From NCBI RefSeq assembly GCF_012027425.1, contig NZ_SNUE01000006.1, positions 62,001 through 126,000 of the forward strand: a DNA stretch of 64,000 nt. Direction: 5' to 3'. The translations under genes were made by a program, and so were the position numbers. The notes under the pieces were generated by a model. That model was not told where the DNA came from. It searched no databases and saw only the letters and a list, made by a program, of their open reading frames with translations. Source of the stretch: Thermococcus sp. MV5. Lineage in GTDB: Archaea; Methanobacteriota_B; Thermococci; Thermococcales; Thermococcaceae. Numbering within the stretch: position 1 is the stretch's first letter; every line of letters starts with the position of its first letter. Positions 9,944 to 19,309 of this stretch are shown here, one piece after another.

Positions 9944-11326
9944 TCATGGAGATATGAATTGTTCAAAATCCTTCAAATCCCATACAAGTAATCCCTCATC
10001 CCTGAGCCTATTCTTTTGCCCTATACTCGCTGCAATCACTCCATAGTACTTCTCCCAGTTCTCCAAATTGACCTGCTTGGTCTTTCTTTTTAGGGCTTTT
10101 AAAACCCTTTTAGCCTCGTTCTTATTCAGAGTTTTCCACTTAACTTCAATAAACAAGGCCTTTTTTTCACGCTCATTCAAGGCTACGATATCAATTTCCT
10201 CACTCTTATACCACCACCGACCAAGTTTAGTAAAGCTAAATGTTATTCTATTCGCTTTGTTGAGCTTAATTAAAAATTGCTTTGCAACTTCCTCAAAAAC
10301 ACTCCCCAAATATTGCTCAAAATCTTTCATAACAAGTTTAACTAGCATTTCGCTCTGTCCAGTCTCAATCAGGTCAACATTAGGTTGCACATATCGGAAC
10401 CAAAACGCAAAATAGGGATCTTTTATGTAGTATCTTCCCTTTCTGCTCTTCCAACTTGCCGTTACTGGCACTTCTCGTTTTATAAAGTCCAGATCAATGA
10501 GAACTGAAAGATATTTTCCTATAATGCCCCTATTAAGCCCGGTTTCGTTCATGATCTCACCAAGCGAACTTCTCCCCTTTGCTATAGCTTCCATGATAGC
10601 AAAATAATTCCTGGGTTCATCAAGCTCCTCTCGCAAAATAAAGAGTGCATCCTGATAAAGAAAAGAATCGTTCCTAAAGTAGTTTAAGAGATTTTCTTCA
10701 ATGCTCTTCCTGTCATCAAATTCAAGCAGATATGCAGGGTTTCCTCCGAGTATTCCATATGCCTTTAAGAAGTCCTCAAGGGTGTACCTTGGTAAGAACT
10801 TTCTAGCATTGAAAAAGTCCATCGGTCTAAGCTTAAGTTGTGCAGTCCTTCTCCCATAAATGGGACTCTTATACCCGAGAAGATCTTCCATCATGCCCAC
10901 CGACGAGCCACAAATAATCAAAAAAATCTTGCTCTTGGAGAGTTTCAAGTCCCAATACTCCTGAAGAATTGATGGGAGGCTCTTGTTCCCTTTTACAAGA
11001 TATGGAAATTCATCTATGGCAACTATGAGTCTCTCCCTTGATTTTTGATTCAAGTACTCAAAAAAAGCGTCCCAGTTTTGAAAGGGATTTTTTTTAAGAA
11101 TGTCATCGTTAAAGTACTCCGCTACTCTCTCAGAGAAGCGTCTTAAGTTTTCAGTCTCACTTGTCTCTCTTGCTAAAAGATAAATTCCCCCGTTCCGACG
11201 AATTAATTCTAAAATGAGTGCAGTTTTGCCTATTCTTCGTCTTCCATAGAGCACTACAAACTCCGCTTTGTTGTTCTTTAATCTTTCCTCGAGAAGTCTA
11301 AGCTCACTCTCCCGATCTATGAACAT
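9944..11326 (-). CDS. archaeal ATPase (PF01637 type) with C-terminal DUF234-like nuclease domain
   Basis: A 460-residue protein with Walker A LYGRRRIGKT (about residues 25-34) and Walker B LIVAIDEFPYL (about 100-110). Sensor-like SKIFLIICGSSVGMME follows, then a winged helix with GEIMNETGLNRGIIGKYLSVL (about 255-275). The C-terminal domain holds IDIVALNEREKKALFIEVKW (about 390-410), a PD-(D/E)XK-like arrangement. Function is unsettled for the family. Start ATG 11326 has GGTGGG upstream. A perfect 16-bp palindrome lies between its TATA box and start. Confidence 0.82.
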   Translation of the reverse strand: MFIDRESELRLLEERLKNNKAEFVVLYGRRRIGKTALILELIRRNGGIYLLARETSETENLRRFSERVAEYFNDDILKKNPFQNWDAFFEYLNQKSRERLIVAIDEFPYLVKGNKSLPSILQEYWDLKLSKSKIFLIICGSSVGMMEDLLGYKSPIYGRRTAQLKLRPMDFFNARKFLPRYTLEDFLKAYGILGGNPAYLLEFDDRKSIEENLLNYFRNDSFLYQDALFILREELDEPRNYFAIMEAIAKGRSSLGEIMNETGLNRGIIGKYLSVLIDLDFIKREVPVTASWKSRKGRYYIKDPYFAFWFRYVQPNVDLIETGQSEMLVKLVMKDFEQYLGSVFEEVAKQFLIKLNKANRITFSFTKLGRWWYKSEEIDIVALNEREKKALFIEVKWKTLNKNEAKRVLKALKRKTKQVNLENWEKYYGVIAASIGQKNRLRDEGLLVWDLKDFEQFISP

Positions 11327-11345
11327 TTTTTACCCACCAGTAATT

Positions 11346-11371
11346 TACTTGCAAGTAAACTATTTAAAACT
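11346..11371 (-). promoter_or_regulatory. TATA box with adjacent perfect 16-bp palindrome before the PF01637 ATPase gene
   Basis: TTTACTTGCAAGTAAA (11346-11361) is its own reverse complement. It begins immediately after the minus-strand TATA box TTTTAAATA (11363-11371) and covers the expected transcription start, the usual place for an archaeal repressor. The GGTGGG site and ATG follow at 11326. Autoregulation is inference. Confidence 0.6.
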
Positions 11372-11487
11372 TTCTACTCATGAAACACTAAGAGCTGAGA
11401 TCTAACCTTTTCCTTACGCCCAAAAGACCAGACTTCCGAGTGGTAACTTTTTAAAATGACGTGATGCTAATAACTTAAGGTGGTTCT

Positions 11488-12237
11488 ATGCACGAACTTT
11501 ACACGGTTTTAGCCGAATATTACGATGTTATCTATCGGAGAAGGGCCGAGAGAGTTAGAGATGAGATTAACTTTGTTGAAGAAATATTCAAAGCAGATGC
11601 CAAGCGAGATGTGAAGAAGATTTTAGATCTAGCTTGTGGCACAGGAATCCCCACACTGGAGCTGGCCAGGAGAGGTTATGAAGTCATAGGTATGGATCTA
11701 CATGAGGAGATGCTTGAAGTTGCAAAGAGAAAAGCCAAAAGAGAGGGATTAACCATCGAGTTCATTCAGGGAGATGCTCTTGAAGTAGACTTTAACCAAG
11801 AATTTGATGCAGTGACAATGTTCTTTTCTAGCATTATGTACTTTGACGAAAGGGACATCAAAAAACTGTTCAACTCAGTAGCCAAAGCTCTTAAACCTGG
11901 AGGAGTTTTTGTTGCAGATTTCCCTTGTTGGTTCTATGGAGGGAGTGATGGTCCCATAGTATGGGACGAAAATGCAGATGAAGAGAAATTAGTAATCACA
12001 GATTGGCGAATAGTCGAACCAGGACTCCAAAAACTACACTTCAAGCGACTTGTCCAGATACTCAAGCCAAATGGAGAAACCAAAGCATTTTTTGTTGATG
12101 ACACACTTAACATCTACACTCCAAGGGAGATGAGACTACTTGCCAAGGAGCACTTCGATGAAGTCAAAATCTACGGCCACTTAAAAAGAAGGCTTGATCC
12201 AAATGACAGAAGATACTGGCTCGTTGGCATTAAGTAA
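11488..12237 (+). CDS. SAM-dependent class I methyltransferase
   Basis: A 249-residue Rossmann methyltransferase with motif I ILDLACGTGIPTLEL (about residues 45-60), acidic motif II (IGMDLHEEML, about 66-76), QGDALEVDF (about 93-101) and a motif IV region DAVTMFFSSIMYFDE. It resembles the broad UbiE/BioC-like group; the substrate is unknown. Start ATG 11488 is preceded by AAGGTGGTTCT. Confidence 0.8.
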   Translation: MHELYTVLAEYYDVIYRRRAERVRDEINFVEEIFKADAKRDVKKILDLACGTGIPTLELARRGYEVIGMDLHEEMLEVAKRKAKREGLTIEFIQGDALEVDFNQEFDAVTMFFSSIMYFDERDIKKLFNSVAKALKPGGVFVADFPCWFYGGSDGPIVWDENADEEKLVITDWRIVEPGLQKLHFKRLVQILKPNGETKAFFVDDTLNIYTPREMRLLAKEHFDEVKIYGHLKRRLDPNDRRYWLVGIK

Positions 12238-12433
12238 ACTTTTTAAACTCCGACCTTGTTTTATTTTTTGGTGGTGCATATCGTCAATCGGAAGAACACT
12301 TATTAATCTCCTTAAGAAATTCCCATTTTTCTGGTTAGTGAACTCTTTTTCAAATGCACCACTGAGAGGAAGATTAACCTTTTTAAATTCCGCTTTTGAT
12401 AGGTTAGATATCTCTAAAAAAGAGGTGATATAA

Positions 12434-15094
12434 ATGCTCCCAAAAACATACAATCCAAATGAAATAGAACCAAAATGGCAGAAATTCTGGCTGGATAATA
12501 AAATATACAAATATGAACTCGACGAAAAGAAACCAGCTTATTCCATAGACACCCCCCCTCCGTTTACCAGCGGGACCCTTCACCTGGGACACGTACTCAG
12601 CCATACTTGGATTGACATAGTAGCAAGATACAAGAGGATGCGCGGTTATAACGTGCTCTTTCCACAAGGCTTTGACAATCACGGACTTCCAACAGAGCTT
12701 AAAGTGGAGAAAGAATTTGGGATAAGCAAAGATCAACCCGAAGAATTCCTTAAGAAATGTATAGAGTGGACCTGGCAAGCCATTGAAGCCATGAGAAACC
12801 AGTTCATTAGAATAGGCTACTCAGCAGACTGGGACCTTGAATATCACACGATGGACGATGAGTATAAGGCTTTGGTACAAAAGTCTCTCCTAGAATTCTA
12901 TAAAAAAGGCCTCCTTTACCAGGATAAACATCCTGTTTACTGGTGTCCCAAGTGTAGAACAAGCTTAGCGAAGGCAGAGGTAGGTTACGTAGAAGAAGAC
13001 GGATACCTCTATTACATTAAACTTCCCATCTCTGGTGAAGATGATTACATTCCAATAGCCACAACAAGGCCAGAACTTATGCCTGCCTGCGTAGCAGTGT
13101 TTGTACATCCTGAGGACGGGCGCTATAAAGATAAGGTAGGGAAAAAGGTAAAACTCCCAATATTCAAGAGGGAGGTACCAATAATAGCTGATGAAGATGT
13201 AGATCCCGAATTTGGTACTGGAGCAGTTTATAACTGTACTTATGGTGATGAACAGGACGTAGTGTGGCAAAAACGCTATAACCTGCCTGTAATTATAACC
13301 ATAAATGAAGATGGCACCATGAATGAAAATGCTGGCAAATATAAGGGGCTAACAGCAGAACAAGCAAAAGAAGCGATAGTAAAAGATCTAGAGGAAATGG
13401 GACTTCTTTATAAGAAGAAACAAGTACACCACCGTGTCCTCAGACACACTGAGAGAAGTTCATGTAGGGCTCCTATCGAACTATTACCAAAGAAACAGTG
13501 GTTCATAAAAGTGAAAGAGTTTACAGAGGACATAGTAAAAGTATCCGAGCAGATAAAGTGGTATCCAACAGACATGTTTCTAAGGCTAAAGGATTGGGCC
13601 GAAAGTATGGATTGGGATTGGGTGATAAGTAGACAAAGAGTATTTGGAACTCCACTCCCATTCTGGGTATGCAAAGACTGTGGAGAGATAATCCCCGCAA
13701 GAGAAGAAGACTTACCTGTGGATCCAAGGTTCAACGGAGCACCTCTAGATAAATGTCCCAAATGTGGAAGTACTAATTTGGAAGGTGTAAAAGATGTCCT
13801 TGACTGCTGGATAGACTCCTCTATAACTCCATTGGTAATAAGCAAGTGGCAGAAGGATGAGAAATGGTTCAATCACAACTTTCCCACATCCTTAAGGCCT
13901 CAAGGAACTGACATCATAAGGACATGGGCCTTCTACACAATTTTCAGAACTTACATTCTAACTGGAGAGAAGCCTTGGGACGATATACTCATCAATGGTA
14001 TGGTAGCTGGCCCAGATGGAAGGAAAATGAGCAAAAGTTATGGAAACGTAGTCTCACCAGAAGAAGTGATTCCAAAATATGGTGCCGATGCATTGAGGCT
14101 CTGGACAGCTTTAGCTCCCCCAGGAGAAGATCATCCCTTCAAGTGGGAAACTGTAGACTATAACTACCGCTTCCTCCAAAAGCTGTGGAACATCTTCCGT
14201 TTTGCAGAAAGACACATCAAAGACTTTGATTACGAAGAGTACAAAGATATAGAACTTGAACCCCTTGACAGGTGGATACTCTCCAGACTTCACCGTTTAA
14301 TAAAATTTGCCACCGAAGAACTCGAAAAGTACCGCTTCAACCTTCTCACTAGAGAATTAATGACCTTTGTATGGCACGAGGTTGCAGATGAGTATATCGA
14401 AATGATAAAGCACAGACTCTATGGAGAAAATGAAGAGAGCAAAATTAAGGCAAAAACTGCACTATATGAGCTCCTTTACAACATAACCTTACTACTTGCT
14501 CCATTAGCACCTCACATAACCGAGGAGCTTTACCAAGAGATGTTCAAAGAAGGAATCGGTGCAAAGAGTGTACACTTGCTAGAGTGGCCTGCATATAGAG
14601 AAGATAGGATCAGTGAAGAGGCCGAAAAACTTGGAAAACTAGCAAGTGAGGTAATCGGTGCCATGAGAAGATACAAGAACTCACATGGATTAGCGTTAAA
14701 TGCAAAGCTCAACCACGTCGCAATTTATACATTAGATAATTATGACGCGCTCAAAATCCTAGAAAAAGACATTGCCGGCACAATGAATATTGAAAAACTC
14801 GAGATCATCAGAGGGGAGCCAGAACTTGAGGAGAAGATCATTGAAATCAAACCCAACTTTAAGAGCGTGGGGCCAAAATACGGAAAACTCGTTCCAAAAA
14901 TTATCAAACATCTCAAAGAGAATGCAGAGGACATAGCTAAGAATCTCAAAGAGAGTGAAAAAGTTGAATTCGAGATAGAAGGACAGAAGATAGAGCTTGG
15001 TAAGGATGACATAGTCATCAGAAAAGCCGTGTTCAGTGAAGGGGAGGAAGTAGAGACTGCAGTGGTTAAAGATGCTGTTATTCTCTTCTTCTAA
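12434..15094 (+). CDS. valS: valyl-tRNA synthetase
   Basis: Class I synthetase of 886 residues. The HIGH-type signature is in TPPPFTSGTLHLGHVLSHTW (about residues 39-58). Zinc-type CPKCRTS (about 157) and CPKCGSTNLEG pairs are present, and the editing domain contains TTRPELMPACVAVFVHP. The KMSKS loop is in GRKMSKSYGNVVSPEEV (about 528-545). PPPFTSGTLH is the archaeal ValRS form, and the DHHXX editing and anticodon domains are complete. A TATA-like CTTTTTAAATTC (about 12376-12388) and AGAGGTGATATAA before the ATG support this start. Confidence 0.95.
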   Translation: MLPKTYNPNEIEPKWQKFWLDNKIYKYELDEKKPAYSIDTPPPFTSGTLHLGHVLSHTWIDIVARYKRMRGYNVLFPQGFDNHGLPTELKVEKEFGISKDQPEEFLKKCIEWTWQAIEAMRNQFIRIGYSADWDLEYHTMDDEYKALVQKSLLEFYKKGLLYQDKHPVYWCPKCRTSLAKAEVGYVEEDGYLYYIKLPISGEDDYIPIATTRPELMPACVAVFVHPEDGRYKDKVGKKVKLPIFKREVPIIADEDVDPEFGTGAVYNCTYGDEQDVVWQKRYNLPVIITINEDGTMNENAGKYKGLTAEQAKEAIVKDLEEMGLLYKKKQVHHRVLRHTERSSCRAPIELLPKKQWFIKVKEFTEDIVKVSEQIKWYPTDMFLRLKDWAESMDWDWVISRQRVFGTPLPFWVCKDCGEIIPAREEDLPVDPRFNGAPLDKCPKCGSTNLEGVKDVLDCWIDSSITPLVISKWQKDEKWFNHNFPTSLRPQGTDIIRTWAFYTIFRTYILTGEKPWDDILINGMVAGPDGRKMSKSYGNVVSPEEVIPKYGADALRLWTALAPPGEDHPFKWETVDYNYRFLQKLWNIFRFAERHIKDFDYEEYKDIELEPLDRWILSRLHRLIKFATEELEKYRFNLLTRELMTFVWHEVADEYIEMIKHRLYGENEESKIKAKTALYELLYNITLLLAPLAPHITEELYQEMFKEGIGAKSVHLLEWPAYREDRISEEAEKLGKLASEVIGAMRRYKNSHGLALNAKLNHVAIYTLDNYDALKILEKDIAGTMNIEKLEIIRGEPELEEKIIEIKPNFKSVGPKYGKLVPKIIKHLKENAEDIAKNLKESEKVEFEIEGQKIELGKDDIVIRKAVFSEGEEVETAVVKDAVILFF

Positions 15095-15101
15095 AATGTT
15101 T

Positions 15102-15295
15102 TTATTGTTTCTTCCCCATCTCTTTAAGTCGGTTAAAGCTTCTTCATATTTTTTGCTATTTCTTTTGAAAGCCTCGTCCTGAAGGGGGAAGGAGGCCAGA
15201 ACTCGTTGGGCCATCTCCGGATTATTTGATGCCCGAAAGATCTCACATTCACTGCAGTTTAAAGCACAAACTGCAATCATTGGGTTCTTCTCCAT
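15102..15295 (-). pseudogene. decayed DUF3795 family gene (internal deletion plus frameshift)
   Basis: From an ATG at 15295 with GGGAGAATA upstream, the frame encodes MIAVCALNCSECEIF, the typical Cys-rich start of DUF3795 proteins. It then jumps to a segment ASFPLQDEAFKRNSKKYEEAL that fits the family's C-terminal helix. The Cys-rich middle (the usual CxxC/CWxxxC part) is missing. A one-base loss near 15134 shifts the frame; in the corrected frame the sequence continues as NRLKEMGKKQ and stops at 15102-15104. Uncorrected, the frame runs antisense into valS. I infer a gene in decay. Confidence 0.65.
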
Positions 15296-15355
15296 TATTC
15301 TCCCTCTTAATGGAAAGAAATGTCAGAACCGACTTAGGGAACAAAAAGTAAAGAG

Positions 15356-16486
15356 CTAACAATTATAGCAAAGCATCTCAGCTCTTTTCAGTAAAATAAC
15401 ACGATAAAGCTTACCATTTATTATTCGTGGGATTGAGATTTTGTTGAGATGATGAATTCTTTTTCTTTCCAGGGCTACAAACCCAAGCTCCCTTAAAACC
15501 TGAACAAAATCTTCCCACCTTATGTTGAGCCATTTTGAGTATTCATCAAAAAGTTCCATTTCAACGATCAGAAACTTTCTTCCATCTATCAGAAATCTGA
15601 TTTTATGCTTAGGCAACTCTTTTCTAAGTCTCCACTTTGCATGTAGCGGTGATTGGACTTCTAAAATTGCTTTATCCATATCTCTGTCCTCCACAACCAT
15701 CTTAAGCAGTAGTTCGAGTATTAAATTTATTCTATCTGGAACTCCGATTACATCTCCCCTCAAGGATATTTTCCGCCTCTTAACTTTAATCCCCACTCTC
15801 TCCAATTCTTCACCAATTTTTGGAGTAGTTTTCTTCTTCGTCCCCCCTGTGTCAACAATTCCACCTATGATAAATGCCCCAACAGAGAAATCCTCTTTAC
15901 TTAAATCTTTTTCAGCCCAGGGGTCAAGAAGAACAACTTCGTTTATACCTTCTTTTTTAAGAAACTCTGCAGTTGGACCATCATATGAAGTGATTTTATC
16001 AAGGGGAAAGTTTGCAAGCTTTTTAAATTCTTCATTGACCCATGTCAAAACCAGGCGATTTCCCCATAGATAGTCTCTAATCACACCATAGCTTTGGGAA
16101 GCTTGAAGAGCAACTTTTTTCTTTTCTTTTTCTGTATGCTTATCCCAGTGCATGAGGTCAATCACGAAGTAAGGCCATTTAGATTGAGAAATCCTTTCTT
16201 TGAGATCCTTCCCAGTTATTATAATTTCAAACTTATGAAGATGGGAAGAGTTATACGGCACATAAGCGAAGAGTGCTTTATTGGTTTGTCTACCTTCAAG
16301 ATCCCATGCTATTGTGGTAGGCTCATTAACCCGTACAATAGCTCCCTTGTTTTCTAGGAGGGCTATTGCAATCTCCTGAAGAGGCTTATCAGAAGATCTA
16401 TCCGGTACTCTTCTTGATAAGCTCCCTACTTTTTTGATATTCTTTTCTCTAAGTATTTCCTTGAGTATATCGCCAAGTTTCTTCAT
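15356..16486 (-). CDS. trm10: archaeal Trm10-type tRNA (purine-9 N1) methyltransferase
   Basis: A SPOUT-family enzyme that methylates N1 of A9 and/or G9 in tRNA; the T. kodakarensis enzyme does both. The central SPOUT core shows WPYFVIDLMHWD (about residues 103-115), RLVLTWVNEEF (about 145), and the SAM-binding knot with FIIGGIVDTGGTKKKTTPKI (about 207-226). N-terminal residues 1-90 and a basic C-terminal domain flank it, as in archaeal Trm10. At 376 residues it is a little longer than characterised members. A TATA-like CTTAAATA near 16515-16523 predicts a very short leader. Confidence 0.8.
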   Translation of the reverse strand: MKKLGDILKEILREKNIKKVGSLSRRVPDRSSDKPLQEIAIALLENKGAIVRVNEPTTIAWDLEGRQTNKALFAYVPYNSSHLHKFEIIITGKDLKERISQSKWPYFVIDLMHWDKHTEKEKKKVALQASQSYGVIRDYLWGNRLVLTWVNEEFKKLANFPLDKITSYDGPTAEFLKKEGINEVVLLDPWAEKDLSKEDFSVGAFIIGGIVDTGGTKKKTTPKIGEELERVGIKVKRRKISLRGDVIGVPDRINLILELLLKMVVEDRDMDKAILEVQSPLHAKWRLRKELPKHKIRFLIDGRKFLIVEMELFDEYSKWLNIRWEDFVQVLRELGFVALERKRIHHLNKISIPRIINGKLYRVILLKRAEMLCYNC

Positions 16487-16545
16487 GGTTACCGTTCTGA
16501 AGTGGGAAGAGGGTATTTAAGTCTTTCCCTCTGCATATTGAACAG

Positions 16546-17553
16546 CTATTCACTTTTCTTCAGGACTATTGCTTGAACGTATTCCCCAAAGTCACTCTTT
16601 ACTTTTTCCAGTACCTCCTTACTGAAGTTCGGAACATACACAAATATTAACTTGTTCTCCTCCTCTGTTCCGTACCCATTTTTCTTAGCAATTGCCAAGA
16701 CTTCTTGGTTGAGTTTTGTTAGGTTGTGACTATACTTATCGAGAAGCTCCCAAGGATAGAGCTGAATATAAGGGGCCCCAAGCACTTCAAGAGCTTCTTT
16801 TGAGGGAGAAGAGTAGAGAACCTTAATCCATCCATTTCTATAAATGTACATCTCCTCTCTTTTTCCACGATCCTCATATAGAATCCAAAGGGGCCTATGT
16901 GTGAGGTTAAAAGTATAAATGCCCATGCCTTTCCCCTTCCAGCTATCTGCCTGAATTATCACTCTAACGTTTTGATAATCCTTCAAAAATCTAATCCCAA
17001 ACGCCGGAAAGACAAGATCATCAGTACACATGACTGATGCTGGATTGCACTTCCAGAGCTTGAATGTAAGTTTTAGATTGCTCCCATCTTCCTCACAAGC
17101 CAAGAGCTTCAAGTAATACATGCCACTTGTCCCAAAACTTGTGTATATAGTCACGTCCTTCTCCAATTCCCTACCTTTAGTGTTGGTGTATTCAATGGGG
17201 CACTTTGGCTCTGGTTTTGTAAAATCTTCGTCATATTCTCCCCAAACTTCAATTTTAACAGCCTCTGGAGGTATTCCTTCTTTCTTTATAGCTTCTATGA
17301 GTCCTTCCTTATCACCATAGGGGCTTATTGCAATATGAATGTAATTATCCCTCTCCAAGCTATCCTCTCCAAGCCATACTGCCCCTATTCCGTAATCTGG
17401 GTTTAAAGCTAAATGTTCGATTTTTGCCCTCCAAACATAGAGGTCTTCCTCGCTCCAGTTTTGAGGTTTTTCCCTGAGCGCACTAAGATAATAAGCAGAA
17501 GAGAGTACGATCACAATAGCAATTACTACAACTATCCGCCTCATAATCTCCAT
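16546..17553 (-). CDS. predicted membrane-anchored extracytoplasmic protein of unknown function
   Basis: About 335 residues. An N-terminal hydrophobic helix (RRIVVVIAIVIVLSSAYYLS, about 4-23) is a signal peptide or anchor. The outside part has four Cys residues (KCPIEYT, LACEED, WKCNPASVMCTDD) that could form disulfides, and a NLT glycosylation-type site. I do not recognise a family. The TATA TTTATATTTT (about 17573-17582) sits about 25 bases before the ATG at 17553, so a leaderless start there is likely; ATG 17544 is the alternative. It follows htpX by about 65 bases on the same strand but has its own promoter. Confidence 0.65.
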   Translation of the reverse strand: MEIMRRIVVVIAIVIVLSSAYYLSALREKPQNWSEEDLYVWRAKIEHLALNPDYGIGAVWLGEDSLERDNYIHIAISPYGDKEGLIEAIKKEGIPPEAVKIEVWGEYDEDFTKPEPKCPIEYTNTKGRELEKDVTIYTSFGTSGMYYLKLLACEEDGSNLKLTFKLWKCNPASVMCTDDLVFPAFGIRFLKDYQNVRVIIQADSWKGKGMGIYTFNLTHRPLWILYEDRGKREEMYIYRNGWIKVLYSSPSKEALEVLGAPYIQLYPWELLDKYSHNLTKLNQEVLAIAKKNGYGTEEENKLIFVYVPNFSKEVLEKVKSDFGEYVQAIVLKKSE

Positions 17554-17618
17554 CAGAGAAAAGTTATTCATGAAAATATAAATTCCTTTCGACAACTTCA
17601 ATAAAATTAAAAGTGAAA

Positions 17619-18497
17619 TCAAAATGCAATACCCATGTTCTCTGCTATTCTCCTGAGTCTCTCGATTCTCTTGTATGTTGGTGGATGGGTTGAGAAGAGT
17701 TCAGCAAAACTAACTCCTTTGAATGGGTTTACTATAAACATGTGAGCTGTTGCAGGGTTCCCGTCCTTTAGGGGTTTCCTCGAAACATAGTATTCAATCT
17801 TCTCAAGTGCTCTTGCAAGAGCCCATGGTTTCCCACTTATTTTTGCCCCAGTTTCATCGGCTAGATATTCCCTGGCCCTGCTTATTGCCATTTGAATCAG
17901 CATCGCTGCTATTGGTGCTAATACTATAAGAAGTATTGCTCCTAATGCACCTCCAGCGCTTTCATCTCTGTCTCTTCCTCCAAATCCACCAAGCCAGAGC
18001 ATCCAGCCAGCCCATCTTGCCACCATTATTATTGCCCCAGCCATTACTGCAGCTAATGTCTGAATTAAAACATCACGATTCTTTATGTGGCTCAGCTCAT
18101 GGGCTATTACGCCTTCGAGCTCATCTCTATTGAGGATCCTCAGCAAACCTTGGGTTACTGCAACAACAGCATGTTCTGGGTTTCTTCCAGTGGCAAAAGC
18201 ATTTGGGATGTCAGTTGGTACTATGGCTATTCTCGGAGTTGGTATCCCAGCTTCCTGAGCGAGCCCCCTAACGATTTCATAAAGCTCAGGCGCTTCTTCT
18301 TCCTCTACGATTCTAGCTTTATACCAAGTCAAAACAATTCTATCACTATACCAGTAGCTGAAAAAATTCATAAACAACGCGAACATGAAGGCAAAGAGCA
18401 TTCCAGTTTCACTGCCTAACACATATCCTATCGCCATTAAAAGGCCTGTGAGGAAAGCCATAAGCAATCCTGTTCTTAACCATAGGCCTAAACCCAT
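17619..18497 (-). CDS. htpX: membrane zinc metalloprotease HtpX
   Basis: M48-family integral membrane protease for quality control of membrane proteins. It has two N-terminal membrane helices (about residues 7-50), the zinc motif [14 protein letters not shown] (about 130-143), two further helices, and the third zinc ligand in [10 protein letters not shown] (about 209-218). At 292 residues it has the normal length. The start has GGAGGTGGTGACGA upstream. It overlaps the end of the Fap7-like kinase gene by 10 bases, so the two are translationally linked. Confidence 0.93.
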   Translation of the reverse strand: MGLGLWLRTGLLMAFLTGLLMAIGYVLGSETGMLFAFMFALFMNFFSYWYSDRIVLTWYKARIVEEEEAPELYEIVRGLAQEAGIPTPRIAIVPTDIPNAFATGRNPEHAVVAVTQGLLRILNRDELEGVIAHELSHIKNRDVLIQTLAAVMAGAIIMVARWAGWMLWLGGFGGRDRDESAGGALGAILLIVLAPIAAMLIQMAISRAREYLADETGAKISGKPWALARALEKIEYYVSRKPLKDGNPATAHMFIVNPFKGVSFAELFSTHPPTYKRIERLRRIAENMGIAF

Positions 18498-19042
18498 TCG
18501 TCACCACCTCCAAGGTCAAGATATGGGATAACTTCATCATAAACCTTAGTCCAATCTACAACACCTAATCTTCTTTTCACCCCTTTTTTAAAGAGATTTA
18601 AGATTTCATCAACTATCTCTTCAGGTGTCTTATTAGTAGTATCTATTTCTATAATGTTCTCGTTTTCATCAAGGGCTTCAAGCAGGCAAACATCTACCAG
18701 CTCGGCCTCTACATTCTCGCTTATTTTTTCTTTGCTATAACCCCTCTCTCTTAAACGCTCTCCAATTATCTTTGGATGAGTTCGAAGTACTATGATCTGA
18801 TCTACTGGCATCAAATGACTTAAATGGCCATCAAGTACAAAATCTTTTCCTTTTAACTCTCTTTTGACATAATATGCGAGTTCGTCAATCTCAACCTCAA
18901 GTTCCTCTCCTTTCATCTCACCTACCCTATGTCTTAGGGCAAATTCTCTCAAATCAATGTAATCATAACCTAATTTTTTTGCTAAGAGTTTTGCTACAGT
19001 AGTTTTCCCAACACCAGGTGTTCCACTTATGGCTATAATCAT
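18488..19042 (-). CDS. Fap7/CINAP-like adenylate kinase
   Basis: A 184-residue P-loop NMP kinase with Walker [10 protein letters not shown] (residues 7-15) and DLREFAL/NMP-binding segment. The [19 protein letters not shown] stretch is characteristic of the hCINAP/Fap7 group, and the LID is short. In archaea and eukaryotes Fap7 binds uS11 and helps small ribosomal subunit maturation, besides adenylate kinase activity. The start has GGGGTGAAGAG upstream. It forms an operon with htpX. Confidence 0.85.
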   Translation of the reverse strand: MIIAISGTPGVGKTTVAKLLAKKLGYDYIDLREFALRHRVGEMKGEELEVEIDELAYYVKRELKGKDFVLDGHLSHLMPVDQIIVLRTHPKIIGERLRERGYSKEKISENVEAELVDVCLLEALDENENIIEIDTTNKTPEEIVDEILNLFKKGVKRRLGVVDWTKVYDEVIPYLDLGGGDEWV

Positions 19043-19179
19043 CTCTTCACCCCATTACATAATTTATTAACTTAAGGTTTTTAAAGATATGGCTTTTTAC
19101 GCTGATTGTCGATACAATACTAGGCATTAAACGGAAGATTTTTAAATGATAAGTGCGTATATATCTTGGTGATTTGTTC

Positions 19180-19308
19180 ATGAGAGATGACAAATTGTTG
19201 CAAAAAAAGCTTGAAATTATTAAAAAACAAAAAGAAAAATTGATGCTCGAAGAGGCCAGAATCTTAAGAATTCTCATGCAAGAAAAGATGAAAAAAAGCA
19301 CAAGTTAA
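19180..19308 (+). CDS. 42-residue charged helical small protein
   Basis: The ATG at 19180 is preceded by TTGGTGATTTGTTC (a GGTGAT site with suitable spacing) and by a TATA-like TTTTTAAATG at about 19137-19146. The product starts MRDDKLLQKKLEIIKKQ and is almost entirely a charged, Leu/Ile-heptad-like helix, so a small coiled coil is likely. It ends two bases from the convergent metK stop. A promoter and a ribosome site in register make it a credible gene that length cut-offs would miss. I do not recognise its family. Confidence 0.55.
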   Translation: MRDDKLLQKKLEIIKKQKEKLMLEEARILRILMQEKMKKSTS

Positions 19309-19309
19309 A

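Noticed and set aside
12194-12433. Open frame ending at the valS start
   Set aside because: It begins inside the methyltransferase gene in another frame and lacks a start codon where the ribosome-site-like GGTGGTG occurs.
14759-15295. 178-codon frame antisense to the valS end
   Set aside because: Only the first part outside valS resembles a protein family (DUF3795); the rest is the shadow of valS reached after a frameshift.
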